Positions 8,087 to 17,263 are shown, counted from the stretch's first letter. The stretch is DNA of 64,000 nt from Gastranaerophilus sp944325835 (GCA_963931575.1 OZ007029.1:496001-560000); one strand, 5' to 3'. Notes: a model not told the origin generated them from the letters alone. A program made the numbers and translations.

Positions 8087-8392
8087 ATGTTTTTTAATGT
8101 TTTGAAAGCTAAAGATCTGGTTGATTTAGAGGACGAAAAGTTTCAGCGCAAAGTCTTAATGGAGTCGGAAACCGGTTCCTTGAGTGCTATTGCAATTAAA
8201 AAAGAGGAAATTATTGATACCCATACTTCAACCTGTGATGCTGCGGTTCTGGTTCTGGACGGTGAAATCGAAATCCATTTTGATGCCGAAAAATTTAAAG
8301 TGGATAAAGGTGAAATTCTTATGTTTAAAAAGGATACAGAACACAAAGTCCTTGCACTTAAAGACAGTAAATTCCTGCTTATTAAAGTATAA
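8087..8392 (+). CDS. Small single-domain cupin protein
   Basis: The start ATG at 8087 is preceded by AAAGGAG at 7-8 nt; an upstream in-frame ATG at 8027 has no such site, so a 101-aa product is preferred. The sequence has the cupin pattern: DTHTSTCDAAVLVLDGEIEIHF (first motif region, with a single His and acidic residues) and then KGEILMFKKDTEHKVLAL (second motif). The classical metal-binding set (HxH...E...H) is incomplete, so it may bind a small ligand without a metal. A hairpin follows the stop. Confidence 0.7.
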   Translation: MFFNVLKAKDLVDLEDEKFQRKVLMESETGSLSAIAIKKEEIIDTHTSTCDAAVLVLDGEIEIHFDAEKFKVDKGEILMFKKDTEHKVLALKDSKFLLIKV

Positions 8393-8397
8393 AAATG

Positions 8398-8420
8398 GGG
8401 CGGACATTTATGTCCGCCCT
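8398..8420 (+). terminator. Hairpin after the cupin gene
   Basis: GGGCGGACATTTATGTCCGCCC is a perfect 9-10 bp stem followed by TAAAATTTAATTT. It is a probable weak intrinsic terminator. The remaining AT-rich stretch to 8685 holds nothing else I can name. Confidence 0.65.
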
Positions 8421-8685
8421 AAAATTTAATTTCTATTCCAAAAACTCCCATATAATCTACATATGAGCCCTATTTCTGTTCTTATCCCTTTTTAAAATTT
8501 ACGGGGGTAAGTCTTGATTTTTATTCTACATCTAAAAACATTTTTTATCACGCAAAAACCTTTTGCATGCCAAATTCTTTACAAAAAAATTTACTAAACT
8601 TTTGTAAACTTTAGCTGAAATCTTATTGCAATTCAACGCTGATAGTCAGCATGGTCTATTTTTGATTTTGATATATAATTTGTTT

Positions 8686-9336
8686 ATGAAATTTGTTGAT
8701 TATAAAGTCCGAACAGGTGCTGAAAATATGCAAATTGATGCTGAACTTTTAGACCGTGCAATTAGGGAACGGTTAAAAGAGCCAATATTCAGGCTTTACG
8801 GCTGGTCGCCGGCGTGTATTTCTCTCGGGCGCAACCAGAGGGATGATTTTTTGGATTATGCACAGCTAAAATCCCTCGGAATTAACGTAGTCCGGCGTTT
8901 GACCGGCGGCAGGGCACTTCTGCACGATGATGAAATAACTTATAGCCTTATTTGTCCGGTTTCTTATCTGCCGCATGGGGAGAATGTTACAGGCTCTTAC
9001 AAAGATATTTGTCAGATTTTTATTGATAAATTTTTAGAAATTGGTATTGAATTAACTTTTGGTACCGATAAAGGCGTTCATACAAAGTTTGATTACTGCA
9101 TGCTGGTTTCAACCGGTGCGGATTTATGCTGTCAGGGGAAAAAATTAATCGGCTCCGCACAGTTCAGAAAGGAAGGCTATATCCTCCAGCATGGCTCGAT
9201 ACTTTATGATTATAACAGAGAGTTTCTGGAAGAAATTTTTAAAGAGCCGCTCGCCGGCATTACGAGTATTAAAGAGATTAATCCCGATTTAACCCGTTCT
9301 GATATTATAGATTTATTAAGAAATGTAAAGCTATAG
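8686..9336 (+). CDS. lplA: Lipoate-protein ligase / octanoyltransferase family protein
   Basis: The protein has 216 aa from the ATG at 8686. It belongs to the BPL/LplA/LipB fold that attaches lipoyl or octanoyl groups to carrier lysines. The signature VVRRLTGGRALLHDDEITYS (about residues 68-87) is the substrate-binding RRxTGGGxVxH motif. The conserved lysine occurs in QGKKLIGSAQFR, followed by ILQHGSILYD. LplA-type ligase and LipM-type transferase cannot be separated here. TATAAT (8674-8679) ends exactly 6 nt before the ATG with no Shine-Dalgarno, suggesting a leaderless message. Confidence 0.85.
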   Translation: MKFVDYKVRTGAENMQIDAELLDRAIRERLKEPIFRLYGWSPACISLGRNQRDDFLDYAQLKSLGINVVRRLTGGRALLHDDEITYSLICPVSYLPHGENVTGSYKDICQIFIDKFLEIGIELTFGTDKGVHTKFDYCMLVSTGADLCCQGKKLIGSAQFRKEGYILQHGSILYDYNREFLEEIFKEPLAGITSIKEINPDLTRSDIIDLLRNVKL

Positions 9337-9410
9337 AAAACCTTTTTACGCAATTTTTCCACGTTTAAATACTTTATATATACAAAGGAAACTAATACGA
9401 GGATTATATT

Positions 9411-10961
9411 ATGGGCGGAAATGACGGACTTAGAGCAGATAGCATATATATGAGCGGGAATTATCTTTATAATGATTATTTGGGTAATTTATCAAATTTC
9501 TATACCCGTACATTAAATTATTGCCCGGGAAATATTTGGGCTGCAAGAATAGCTACGCAGGCTCTTGAGATGAGTACATTTAACTTATCATATCCTTATG
9601 GCCAATATTTTAACTTTACAGGAACTCCAAGATATATTGTTGCAAGTGCCGCAGAAATGCCATACAGCGTTGCTTTGGGGCTGCAGGGATATCGTACGAC
9701 TCCGACAGTCGCGGATATGAAAGCTTCTGCTGAGGCGTTTACTGTTAACCATCTGCTAGGCACACGGTCTAAAAATGTTGCGGCAGATATAGCACTCGCT
9801 AAATCTATCGGAGCATGGAAAGATCATGAAGCTCTTGAAGATCACCCTGACTTGAAACAAGAAGCTAAGGAACTTGAAGCAAGAGCTAAAGCTTTAGAGA
9901 AAAAACTTGAACTTACCCTGAAAAATGAAGCAGGTCTGGCTCCTTCTGAAATCTTAGAAAACATTCAAGAACTTGCGGAAGAAGTTAAAGATTTGAATGT
10001 TGACGCAAAAGATTTATTTGAAAGATGTAAAGAAGCCGAAGCTGAATATAATGCTAAGAAAGCGGAAGAAGAACAAGAAAGAATTGAACGTGAAGCTGAA
10101 GAAAGTGGTGACGTTTCAGGTGACTCTTCTGTAGAAACAAAACCAGGCGACAAGGAAATGGATACCGACGCGTTAGCCGAAGAATATGATGTTAAAAAGC
10201 CTATTATTGATTCGGAACAGGACGTTTCTTCTATCGTAACTGAAATGAAACGTAATACTAATAACAGTGATGATGCTAAAAACTATAAAGATTTTATGGC
10301 AATGTTCACAACCGGCAAAGTTAATTCTAAGAACATCGTAGAAGTTCTTGACGGAGTTTTGAGCACAAATTATAATCTTTATAATGGTATCTATGAAATG
10401 GATAACTCCAGTGAAGCTCTTGGCAAGGTATTCGAAACATTAAGAGCGCGTGTAAACGAATTGAAGTCTAACGGTTATTTAACCGCAGAGGAAGCAAAAA
10501 ATATCAAAGATACTTTAGTCGAAGTTGAAAATCAATTAGGTACAGGTGAAGATATTCCTTCAACAAGTCCTAAAGTAGGCGGTAAAAACGTAAATGAAAT
10601 CTTGAAAGATATTGTTGCTAAACTCAAAGGTAAAGGTACACAGTCTGATTTTGATGCGAAAATTGAGGCAAAACAAGATGAACGTATCAAAAAGGCTACA
10701 GCTGATTTCTATAAAGACCACGCAAATGCTAATCCTGGTAAAGAAGTAAATGGTACTCCGGCTCTTCCGGCAGGAATTACTTATCTTCCAAACTCAAAAA
10801 TGTTCCAATGGGAATATGACAGTTCAACTGTATTCAAAGCTAAATCTTATAAAGAATTAAGAGAAAAAATTTGGGCTACAAAGAAAGAAGCAATAATGAC
10901 TAAATGGATGGAAGTTACCAAGGAATTGGATAAAGGATTAAAAGACAAAGCGGCTTCATAA
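9411..10961 (+). CDS. 516-aa coiled-coil protein of unknown function
   Basis: Start ATG at 9411 with CGAGG eight bases upstream. The first ~110 residues are aromatic and Gly/Asn-rich (SIYMSGNYLYNDYLGN, YPYGQYFNF). Residues about 145-245 are a strongly charged coiled coil (EAKELEARAKALEKKLEL, then EAEYNAKKAEEEQERIER). An acidic Ser-rich linker and a mixed C-terminal half follow. There is no signal peptide or membrane segment. It shares the upstream motif AATACTTTATATATAC with the gene at 15879. A structural or scaffold role is possible but unproven. Confidence 0.6.
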   Translation: MGGNDGLRADSIYMSGNYLYNDYLGNLSNFYTRTLNYCPGNIWAARIATQALEMSTFNLSYPYGQYFNFTGTPRYIVASAAEMPYSVALGLQGYRTTPTVADMKASAEAFTVNHLLGTRSKNVAADIALAKSIGAWKDHEALEDHPDLKQEAKELEARAKALEKKLELTLKNEAGLAPSEILENIQELAEEVKDLNVDAKDLFERCKEAEAEYNAKKAEEEQERIEREAEESGDVSGDSSVETKPGDKEMDTDALAEEYDVKKPIIDSEQDVSSIVTEMKRNTNNSDDAKNYKDFMAMFTTGKVNSKNIVEVLDGVLSTNYNLYNGIYEMDNSSEALGKVFETLRARVNELKSNGYLTAEEAKNIKDTLVEVENQLGTGEDIPSTSPKVGGKNVNEILKDIVAKLKGKGTQSDFDAKIEAKQDERIKKATADFYKDHANANPGKEVNGTPALPAGITYLPNSKMFQWEYDSSTVFKAKSYKELREKIWATKKEAIMTKWMEVTKELDKGLKDKAAS

Positions 10962-11426
10962 GCCGGAGATAAGATTTAGCCGCCCAGATACGGGCGGCTA
11001 ATAAGTAGAAGGTGAAGAGGAGCCAGTAGTAATGGTAGGTTAAGGAAAAGGTATGGGATTTCTCTTATACCTTTTTATTTTGCGTGAGCCGGTGTTGCCG
11101 GTGTCACCGTGCGTGAGCACGGGGAGCAGGGCAACACTCCGATGCCGCCGTTGTAAATTTTGCGGGTATAAAGTACCCGCTTAAAATTTATCCAGGCGGA
11201 ATGCGTGAGCCGGTGCCGCGGTGGGCACTGAGTGCCACCTATAACGGGTTGGTCGACTACCGGTTAGCGATTAACCCATTATGGAACCGGCTCAGCCGGG
11301 CGTGAGGGTGACAAGCAGGCGGCATAATATTCCCGCCGTTTCAAATTCCAATAAGGTTTCCCTATTGCCTTTTTATTTTCAGCATGCTTTAATAGGGTAT
11401 AACTCTTATTTGTTGATTAGGACTTA
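10962..11426. repeat. Intergenic mosaic of terminators and palindromic elements
   Basis: In order this 465-bp stretch holds: a hairpin TAGCCGCCC/GGGCGGCTA (10977-11000); a terminator AAGGTAT/ATACCTT with T-run (11045-11082); element B (11083-11200), containing GCGGGTATAAAGTACCCGC, which recurs at 35955-36085; a module (11223-11300) that recurs inverted at 17161-17240; and a second terminator-like hairpin CAATAAGG/CCTATTG with CTTTTTATTTT (11349-11380). CCTTTTTATTTT occurs on both sides of the inserted elements. No gene is present. Confidence 0.75.
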
Positions 11427-11432
11427 GTGTTT

Positions 11433-13424
11433 ATGAAGATTGCATCGGTATCACCCGCTCAAAATATTAGTTTTAAAAGACGTTTAACTTCATCAGAAGA
11501 AAAAGAAATGGCACAGGTTAATGCTAAAGCAAAGCAGCTTCTTGGCAATACCGGAAATTCCGTGCTGATTGTCCACGATGCGTGCCTGCCGCAATCTGCT
11601 GAGAGAAATACCGGTGTCGCAAATATATTGAATAGTGAATCCGGAGGCTTTTTTGACTTTGCAAAAACATATTTCGGGATTAATACAATAGAAGTTCTTC
11701 CGCAGGGTGAATTCGGACGTAAGCACAAAAACGGGCTTGTTTGTGCTTATGGTTATTCCGCGTTAGGGCTGAATGATTCTGTTATAGATGCGGAAGCTTT
11801 AACCGGGGAACAATGGCGCTATATTCTTATGCCTAAAGAGTTTAAAGAAATTGTTGATGCAAATACTGTCATTGACAGGGCACAGATGGTAAATTATGAA
11901 AATATTAACCGCCGCAATTCTGCTTTTGATATTAATATCCGCCGTGCCTATGGCAGGTTCAGAACTCTTGACAGCAACGATCCTCTTAAAATTGAGTTTA
12001 ATAAATTTAAACTTGAAAATGAGGAGTGGCTTACTCCAAAAACAGTTTATCATCTTATAAAAAATAAAAAGGAAAACCGCGGGCATGACTGGGAACGCTG
12101 GCATAGCCGCTTAGACCAGCAGCTTTATTTGAGCACAAGCGAATATTCACAGGCTGAACGTCAAAATAGGATTAATACTCTTCTTTCTGAAAATCCGAAA
12201 GAGGCTGATTTCTATAGATTTAAACAGTTTGTTGCGGAAAAGCATCTGCAAGAGGGGCGCGAAATCCTTCATAAAAAAGGTTTAAAACTTTTTGGCGACA
12301 TGCCGGTCAATTTTTCAAAAGATGAAATCTGGGCAAATCCGGATGCGTTTTTGCACGACCACTACATCGGTGCAAACGATTGGCGCGGGCCATGTCTTAA
12401 CTATCCTGCGCTCAGGGATGAAAATTCTGCGGCCTCCCGTCTGTTGAAACTTAAAGCAAGACTTTCCGCAAGAAGGTATGATGGCACAAGGATTGATGTT
12501 GCCTGGATGTATGTTAATCCGAAAATGATTGAGGCTGCAACAGGAAAGGTTGAACGTCTGGATCTTGGTGATACGGCATTGCGTCTTATTGAACATGAAT
12601 TTGAGTCAGTGCAGGGCGGAAGTTACTCCCCGCAAAATATTATCCACGAATTTAAGGCAAGTTCAGATGATTTTGCTATGTTTCGCAACGGAGCTTTAAG
12701 ACCGGAAGTCGCTGAACGTGTCGCAATTGTGGAATCAGAACATCTGGATAACAACTGGGGCTCGCTTGATGCATTTAAAAAGCTTGGCATGAACAAAGAT
12801 TACATTATTTACGGTGTAGGTGATCACACCGCTCAACCATTAAGACCTATGGCTTTAGGTCTGGAAGACAGTGTTGCACGTTCACAAAGCGGTTACCGGA
12901 CAATAAGAATTAACTCTCAAGCCGGAGTATTAGCGGAACTTTACCATGATACAGTTGAAAATTTGATGAAACCTGCGGAATTTATAAGAACCAAATTCGC
13001 GGATATTATGGGTGCAAAACATAACTTTATGTTCTATATGGATCCGCTTGGCAGAATGAGCAGGTTCGATTCGCAAGGTTTGAACCACATGGAAAACTAC
13101 CGTTATAAAATCTGGTCAGATTACAAAGATAGCTATCACAATGCGGTTCAAAAAGGTCTGGCATTGAATCTGCCGGATGCTCTTGCAAGAGCCTTTGAAA
13201 AAGCCGGACTCGCTAAGGAACATCCTGAACTTTATAAAAAATTATGCAAGTTCGCTAAAATCTTAAAAGAACCGGATGGCAAAGAAAATATTGATGTTTC
13301 ACAAAATACTTCAAATAAACTAGGCGCGAAAAAAATAGCCCTTATTGTGGCGGGAGTCTGTGTTGTTGCCGGTTTAGGCTTGATTATTGCAAAAAATTTG
13401 AATAATTCTTCAAACAATAAGTGA
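11433..13424 (+). CDS. malQ: GH77-like 4-alpha-glucanotransferase with C-terminal membrane anchor
   Basis: The protein has about 663 aa from the ATG at 11433 (a GTG lies two codons upstream). GH77 amylomaltases transfer alpha-1,4-glucan segments. The barrel is recognisable: RYDGTRIDVAWMYV carries the nucleophile Asp, VAIVESEHLDNNWGSL the acid/base Glu, and IYGVGDHTAQPLR the third acidic residue followed by His. The motifs are more divergent than in typical MalQ. Two features are odd: an N-terminal AQNISFKRR motif, and a C-terminal hydrophobic segment (IALIVAGVCVVAGLGLIIA) with a short polar tail, like a tail anchor. Activity and exact specificity are inferred. Confidence 0.72.
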   Translation: MKIASVSPAQNISFKRRLTSSEEKEMAQVNAKAKQLLGNTGNSVLIVHDACLPQSAERNTGVANILNSESGGFFDFAKTYFGINTIEVLPQGEFGRKHKNGLVCAYGYSALGLNDSVIDAEALTGEQWRYILMPKEFKEIVDANTVIDRAQMVNYENINRRNSAFDINIRRAYGRFRTLDSNDPLKIEFNKFKLENEEWLTPKTVYHLIKNKKENRGHDWERWHSRLDQQLYLSTSEYSQAERQNRINTLLSENPKEADFYRFKQFVAEKHLQEGREILHKKGLKLFGDMPVNFSKDEIWANPDAFLHDHYIGANDWRGPCLNYPALRDENSAASRLLKLKARLSARRYDGTRIDVAWMYVNPKMIEAATGKVERLDLGDTALRLIEHEFESVQGGSYSPQNIIHEFKASSDDFAMFRNGALRPEVAERVAIVESEHLDNNWGSLDAFKKLGMNKDYIIYGVGDHTAQPLRPMALGLEDSVARSQSGYRTIRINSQAGVLAELYHDTVENLMKPAEFIRTKFADIMGAKHNFMFYMDPLGRMSRFDSQGLNHMENYRYKIWSDYKDSYHNAVQKGLALNLPDALARAFEKAGLAKEHPELYKKLCKFAKILKEPDGKENIDVSQNTSNKLGAKKIALIVAGVCVVAGLGLIIAKNLNNSSNNK

Positions 13425-13426
13425 TA

Positions 13427-13455
13427 TTGACAGATTACTGAAAATAGTTTAGAAT
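13427..13455 (+). promoter_or_regulatory. Sigma70-type promoter of the TPM-domain gene (leaderless)
   Basis: TTGACA (13427-13432), a 17-nt spacer and TAGAAT (13450-13455) are followed only 7 nt later by the ATG at 13463, so transcription should start at or next to the start codon. Confidence 0.8.
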
Positions 13456-13462
13456 TAAAAGT

Positions 13463-14143
13463 ATGAAAAAGAAGTTTATTTTATTGGTTGGTTTATTGAT
13501 TTTTGGTATGCAAGCTCTGGCTGCAACCTTTACGTTTAATTTTGATGGCGAAGGCTTTATCTCTGATGGCGCATCGGTAATTGATGATTCAGACCGTGCG
13601 AAAATTTCTTTTTATCAGGATTACGTTAAGGCGCAAACATCATATCAAATTGTGGTTGTGACACTGGATACGCTGGATGGAGTTCCGGCAAGCCGTGTCG
13701 CGAAAGTCGTTTCAGAACGCGGCTTGGCTGATCAGAAGGAAAACCTGCTGGTCTTTCTCGTTGCTCCTACCGAAGGAAAAATCGGTGTGGAAATTGGTGA
13801 AAACCTTAAGTCTGAAATTTCCTATGTTGCATTGAGAAATATTATTCAGGAAGAAGTTTCGCCTGCGTTTAAAAATGGTGACTATTCTTCTGCTATAACA
13901 AAAGGTATCTATTATATCTCCCGTGTAATAGAGCCATCTCTGGTTTTTGTGAAGCAGGATTCCGGCATTAAACTGGAACCTATGAGTGCCCCTATCAAAA
14001 AACCTTTGGAATTAAATAAAGAATTGATTATTGGCCTTTGCTGCGCGGCTTTAGGTTTTATCCTTTTCTTAATAGAAAAATGTCATAAAAATAAACCTAA
14101 ATACGTCAGAAGAGGCGGATTTGGTAATGAATTTAGCATTTAA
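13463..14143 (+). CDS. TPM-domain (YgcG-like) secreted, membrane-anchored protein
   Basis: The protein has 226 aa. Residues 1-20 (KKKFILLVGLLIFGMQALA) are a signal peptide. The domain that follows (FISDGASVIDDSDRAKI; TSYQIVVVTLDTLDGV; KENLLVFLVAPTEGKIGVEIG; EVSPAFKNGDYSSAITKGI) matches the TPM fold, which in relatives has acid phosphatase activity or helps photosystem repair and membrane-protein handling. A transmembrane helix at about 188-208 and a basic, glycine-containing tail ending in RRGGFGNEFSI follow. The domain therefore faces the cell exterior or periplasm. A specific substrate cannot be given. Confidence 0.8.
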   Translation: MKKKFILLVGLLIFGMQALAATFTFNFDGEGFISDGASVIDDSDRAKISFYQDYVKAQTSYQIVVVTLDTLDGVPASRVAKVVSERGLADQKENLLVFLVAPTEGKIGVEIGENLKSEISYVALRNIIQEEVSPAFKNGDYSSAITKGIYYISRVIEPSLVFVKQDSGIKLEPMSAPIKKPLELNKELIIGLCCAALGFILFLIEKCHKNKPKYVRRGGFGNEFSI

Positions 14144-14184
14144 TTATTATTAAAAATTTTTATGTAAGATAATTGGAGATTCTA

Positions 14185-14886
14185 ATGAAAGATTTAAATC
14201 AGTTGGTTATATCACTACAGGATGTTTTTTCAAGCAGATTGTTGTCCGTTTTTATTTTTGGTTCTAAAGCAAATGCGGCGAATGAGTCGTTGAACTCTAA
14301 TGTTGACCTTTTTATAATAGTTGACAATGTGCGCAGTGATGATTTAACAAAACTATATCCTTATACCCAACGTTGGATTGCTAAGGGTAATCCTTATCCG
14401 CTAATTATGGGTAAAGATGAGTTTTATGCTATGTCTGACATCTATGCAATTGAATATTCCGATATTAAATGGAATAACCAGTTGATTTACGGTGATGATC
14501 TGGTTCAGGCATTAAACATTAATTATTTTGATCTAAGACTTCAATGTGAACGTGAACTTAAAAATTTAATTCTCAAACTGAGAGGCTTTTATCTTGAACA
14601 CGGCAGAAATAAGTCTGCTATTATTCCGGCGATAGATACTATTGCAAGAACTGTTGCCGTTTTATTCCGTGCGTTGATAAGATTGAAAAATCTTGCGCCT
14701 TCTGTTTATAAACAGGATCTTATTGAACAACTGGGTTCTGTTGTAAGATTTGATAAACAGTTCTTCAAAAAGTTGATTGGTCAAAAAGAAGGTACTTATC
14801 AATTTAATACTTCTGAAATATATGAGTTTAATGAATACCTTATCAGCCAGTTAACTTCAATTTTGAAACAAGTTTCTGATATGTAA
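14185..14886 (+). CDS. Nucleotidyltransferase-fold protein with an altered catalytic motif
   Basis: The ATG at 14185 has GGAGA five bases upstream and gives 233 aa. The segment FIFGSKANAANESLNSNVDL matches the GS-x(10)-D-x-D signature of minimal/KNTase-type nucleotidyltransferases. The first metal-binding aspartate is replaced by Asn (SNVDLFIIV instead of SDxDLxxV). The C-terminal half is helical (AIIPAIDTIARTVAVLFRAL), like HEPN-type substrate domains. It may be inactive or non-canonical. It lies 41 bp after the TPM gene and 23 bp before the membrane protein gene, so the three may be co-transcribed. Confidence 0.65.
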   Translation: MKDLNQLVISLQDVFSSRLLSVFIFGSKANAANESLNSNVDLFIIVDNVRSDDLTKLYPYTQRWIAKGNPYPLIMGKDEFYAMSDIYAIEYSDIKWNNQLIYGDDLVQALNINYFDLRLQCERELKNLILKLRGFYLEHGRNKSAIIPAIDTIARTVAVLFRALIRLKNLAPSVYKQDLIEQLGSVVRFDKQFFKKLIGQKEGTYQFNTSEIYEFNEYLISQLTSILKQVSDM

Positions 14887-14909
14887 TATGTCCTGTAGGT
14901 TTGTGTCAA

Positions 14910-15752
14910 ATGGCTGGATATTTCTATTATTTAGGACGTGTTTTTACTGAAAAAGGCTCCTGGTATAAAATACTTACAATTGTCGCACTGCAGGCATTAA
15001 TGTTATATTTTAATCCCCAAAATATGTTTCAGGGAATGCAGGCGGGTATGGTTCCGGATATTAATCTTCCGGCGATTTTGTTGTATATACTTGCATCTTT
15101 GCTGATATTCGGGTTTTCATTGCAAATTTATTCAAATTCCCTGAATAATAACAAAAATGTTTTGCCGGATTTGGATTTTGGCGGTATGTTTGTGTCTGCG
15201 TTGCGTTTTATACCTTTTAGTATTGTGTGGGCAATATATATGATTTTTCTGGTTATAATATGTGGTTTAATAACTAATGCAGTTAGGGCAACAACTCCGC
15301 TTCTGGCGTTTATTTTGCTGTTTATCTTTTTGATGTTTTTTGCGTTAACTATGCCGGTAATTATGGCACTTCATGCAAAACGTTTTTCATATAAGCATGT
15401 TTTAAACCCGTTGACTCTGTTTAGATTATTTCCGCTTGTAGCGGGACAGGTAGCGTTGCTTGATTTGATTCTTTTTCTTGTATCAATTCTTTTGTACGGA
15501 ATAACTATTGCAGCAGCGATGCTTACCGGTTTCTCCGGCGGATTGGCCGGAGGTGCTGAAAATATGGATCCGGTAACATCGTTTACTCTTATTTTTCTGG
15601 TGGTTGTGTTCTTTTATGTTCAAAATGCTATTGGATTTGCATATTCCCTGAGGCTGTGTGATATTATTAAATCACGGCTGGCAGAAACAGAGTATCTGGA
15701 TGATGATTTTGATATTCCGGCGGAAGATGAGAATGAAGACGAGGAGTATTAA
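14910..15752 (+). CDS. DUF4013-like multi-pass membrane protein
   Basis: The preferred start is the ATG at 14910 (280 aa); a TTG nine bases upstream is less likely. The first ~20 residues (AGYFYYLGRVFTEKGSWYK) match the usual opening of DUF4013 integral membrane proteins. About six hydrophobic helices follow. The C-terminus is very acidic (DDDFDIPAEDENEDEEY) and probably cytoplasmic. Function is unknown. Confidence 0.7.
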   Translation: MAGYFYYLGRVFTEKGSWYKILTIVALQALMLYFNPQNMFQGMQAGMVPDINLPAILLYILASLLIFGFSLQIYSNSLNNNKNVLPDLDFGGMFVSALRFIPFSIVWAIYMIFLVIICGLITNAVRATTPLLAFILLFIFLMFFALTMPVIMALHAKRFSYKHVLNPLTLFRLFPLVAGQVALLDLILFLVSILLYGITIAAAMLTGFSGGLAGGAENMDPVTSFTLIFLVVVFFYVQNAIGFAYSLRLCDIIKSRLAETEYLDDDFDIPAEDENEDEEY

Positions 15753-15781
15753 CGTTTAAATCAAAATTGTTAAGAAATGTA

Positions 15782-15815
15782 AATTGCCTTTCTTTTAGGA
15801 AGGCAATTTTTTATG
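15782..15815 (+). terminator. Intrinsic terminator after the DUF4013 gene
   Basis: AATTGCCTT / AAGGCAATT separated by about 8 nt is followed by TTTTT. It closes the 13463-15752 gene group. Confidence 0.9.
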
Positions 15816-15878
15816 AAAAAAATACTTTATATATACAAGGTTAGGAATAAATTAATTTAAGGAAAGGTTAGGTTAGTT

Positions 15879-17012
15879 ATGGGAATTAATCCAGCAATGG
15901 GAATGGGTTATGGCTTTGGCGGTGATGATTTTTACACTGCACTGCTTTACCAACAAATGATGAACGGCGCTAATAGTGCTAACGCCTGGACAAATGGTGC
16001 AAATGGTGCATCTCAGCAAAGCGGTCAACAACAAAACGTACAACAAAAGCAGGGAATTGGTTTAATGGGTGGAGCTGCAATTGCAGGTTCAGCTGCCGGT
16101 GCGGGTTATTTGGGTATGAATTATTTAAACCACCAGTTCAACTCTCCGGTAACAGAGGTTAAAGGTAAAGTTCAGTTTACAGATGACTTTATGAAACGTT
16201 TTTCGGGTGAATACGCAGCGATAAAAAATGAAGCTGCATTGAAACAATTCTTTAAAGATTTATCGACCGAAGTTGGTGCGGACAGAGCAAAATTCACGGT
16301 TGATGAAAAGAATTTTGACTCAATTATGGATGAATTGAAGATGTTCCTTGAGGATCCTTCAAATCCAAAAGTGGCGGATATGTCTGATGATTTAAAAGGC
16401 TTTTTGAAACAGCGTATAGGTAAAACAGTTCCGGCAGCGGGGGTAACTATTGATGATACTAACAGATATCTGTATGAATTGGTTGATACCGATGTTGATG
16501 CAATTCGCAGACATTATGCTGATACACTCAAAGGTGCTAATGATTTAGAGTTCAAAAACAATTACAATTTGCAAAAGTCAGTATATGATTCCTTTGATGA
16601 CTTTGTAAAGGGTCTTGATGATTGTACGGATTCTGCATCAAAAATTGAATACTTACGTTCAAATCCGCATGCTGCTAATTTGACAGCTGATGAATTGGAT
16701 ACATTGTTGAAAAAAGGCGTTACTGATGTCGAAGTAGACAATATTTTTAACAGAGTTAAGGCCGATGCTTCCGGTCGTAAAGCTAACATAAAAACAAGTT
16801 ATGAAGCCTTAGAAAAAAATATGCAGTCATTTGCCAAGAAATGGGACGGCAAAGTCGGATTTTTCGGTAAAGGTAAGTTCAATGTATTTGACAAGAAAAC
16901 CGGCGGCGCGTTAGAAAATGCCCTTGCTTCAATGCGTCGGGCTAAAGGCGGTAAATTCGCGGCAATCGCGGCCGGCGCAGCAGCAATCGGATGCCTTCTC
17001 TATAACGCGTAG
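15879..17012 (+). CDS. 377-aa protein with two terminal hydrophobic segments, unknown
   Basis: The N-terminus is rich in Gly, Asn and Gln (AMGMGYGFGGDDFY; NGASQQSGQQQNVQQ). A hydrophobic Gly/Ala stretch (GGAAIAGSAAGAGYLG) follows at about 60-78. A long charged helical middle resembles the organisation of the 60869 protein. The extreme C-terminus (FAAIAAGAAAIGCLLYNA) is again hydrophobic. The upstream sequence AATACTTTATATATACAAGG repeats that of the 9411 gene. No family recognised; probably membrane associated. Confidence 0.6.
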   Translation: MGINPAMGMGYGFGGDDFYTALLYQQMMNGANSANAWTNGANGASQQSGQQQNVQQKQGIGLMGGAAIAGSAAGAGYLGMNYLNHQFNSPVTEVKGKVQFTDDFMKRFSGEYAAIKNEAALKQFFKDLSTEVGADRAKFTVDEKNFDSIMDELKMFLEDPSNPKVADMSDDLKGFLKQRIGKTVPAAGVTIDDTNRYLYELVDTDVDAIRRHYADTLKGANDLEFKNNYNLQKSVYDSFDDFVKGLDDCTDSASKIEYLRSNPHAANLTADELDTLLKKGVTDVEVDNIFNRVKADASGRKANIKTSYEALEKNMQSFAKKWDGKVGFFGKGKFNVFDKKTGGALENALASMRRAKGGKFAAIAAGAAAIGCLLYNA

Positions 17013-17065
17013 CAGAAGAATTCCTCTTAACTTAACCTAAATTAATTAATATCCTTTAATTAAAT

Positions 17066-17095
17066 TCTTGCCCGGGGCGTAAAACTCCGGGCTTT
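17066..17095 (+). terminator. Intrinsic terminator after the 377-aa gene
   Basis: GCCCGGGG / CTCCGGGC with loop CGTAAAA is followed by TTTCCTT, and then directly by a TCCGAG-family element. Confidence 0.85.
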
Positions 17096-17099
17096 CCTT

Positions 17100-17257
17100 G
17101 TCCGAGAATGTTTCGCGACGGGGAACGAGAGCGAAACATTTGAGCGGCGTGTTAGATAGCGCCGGCTGAGCCGGTTCCATAATGGGTTAATCGCTAACCG
17201 GTAGCTGACCAACCCATTATAGGTGGCACTAAGTGCCCGGTGTGGCGGAGAACTGCT
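17100..17257. repeat. TCCGAG-family intergenic element, copy 1 (with inverted internal module)
   Basis: It begins GTCCGAGAATGTTTCGCGA, forms a stem (GTTTCGC ... GCGAAAC), continues GAGCGGCGTGTTAGATAGC and ends GCGGAGAACTGCTTT, like the copies at 50387 and 53746. Between these ends it carries a module (17161-17240) that is the reverse complement of 11223-11300. CTTTCCTT flanks the left end and CTTTCCTTTT the right end, a possible short target duplication. Confidence 0.75.
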
Positions 17258-17263
17258 TTCCTT

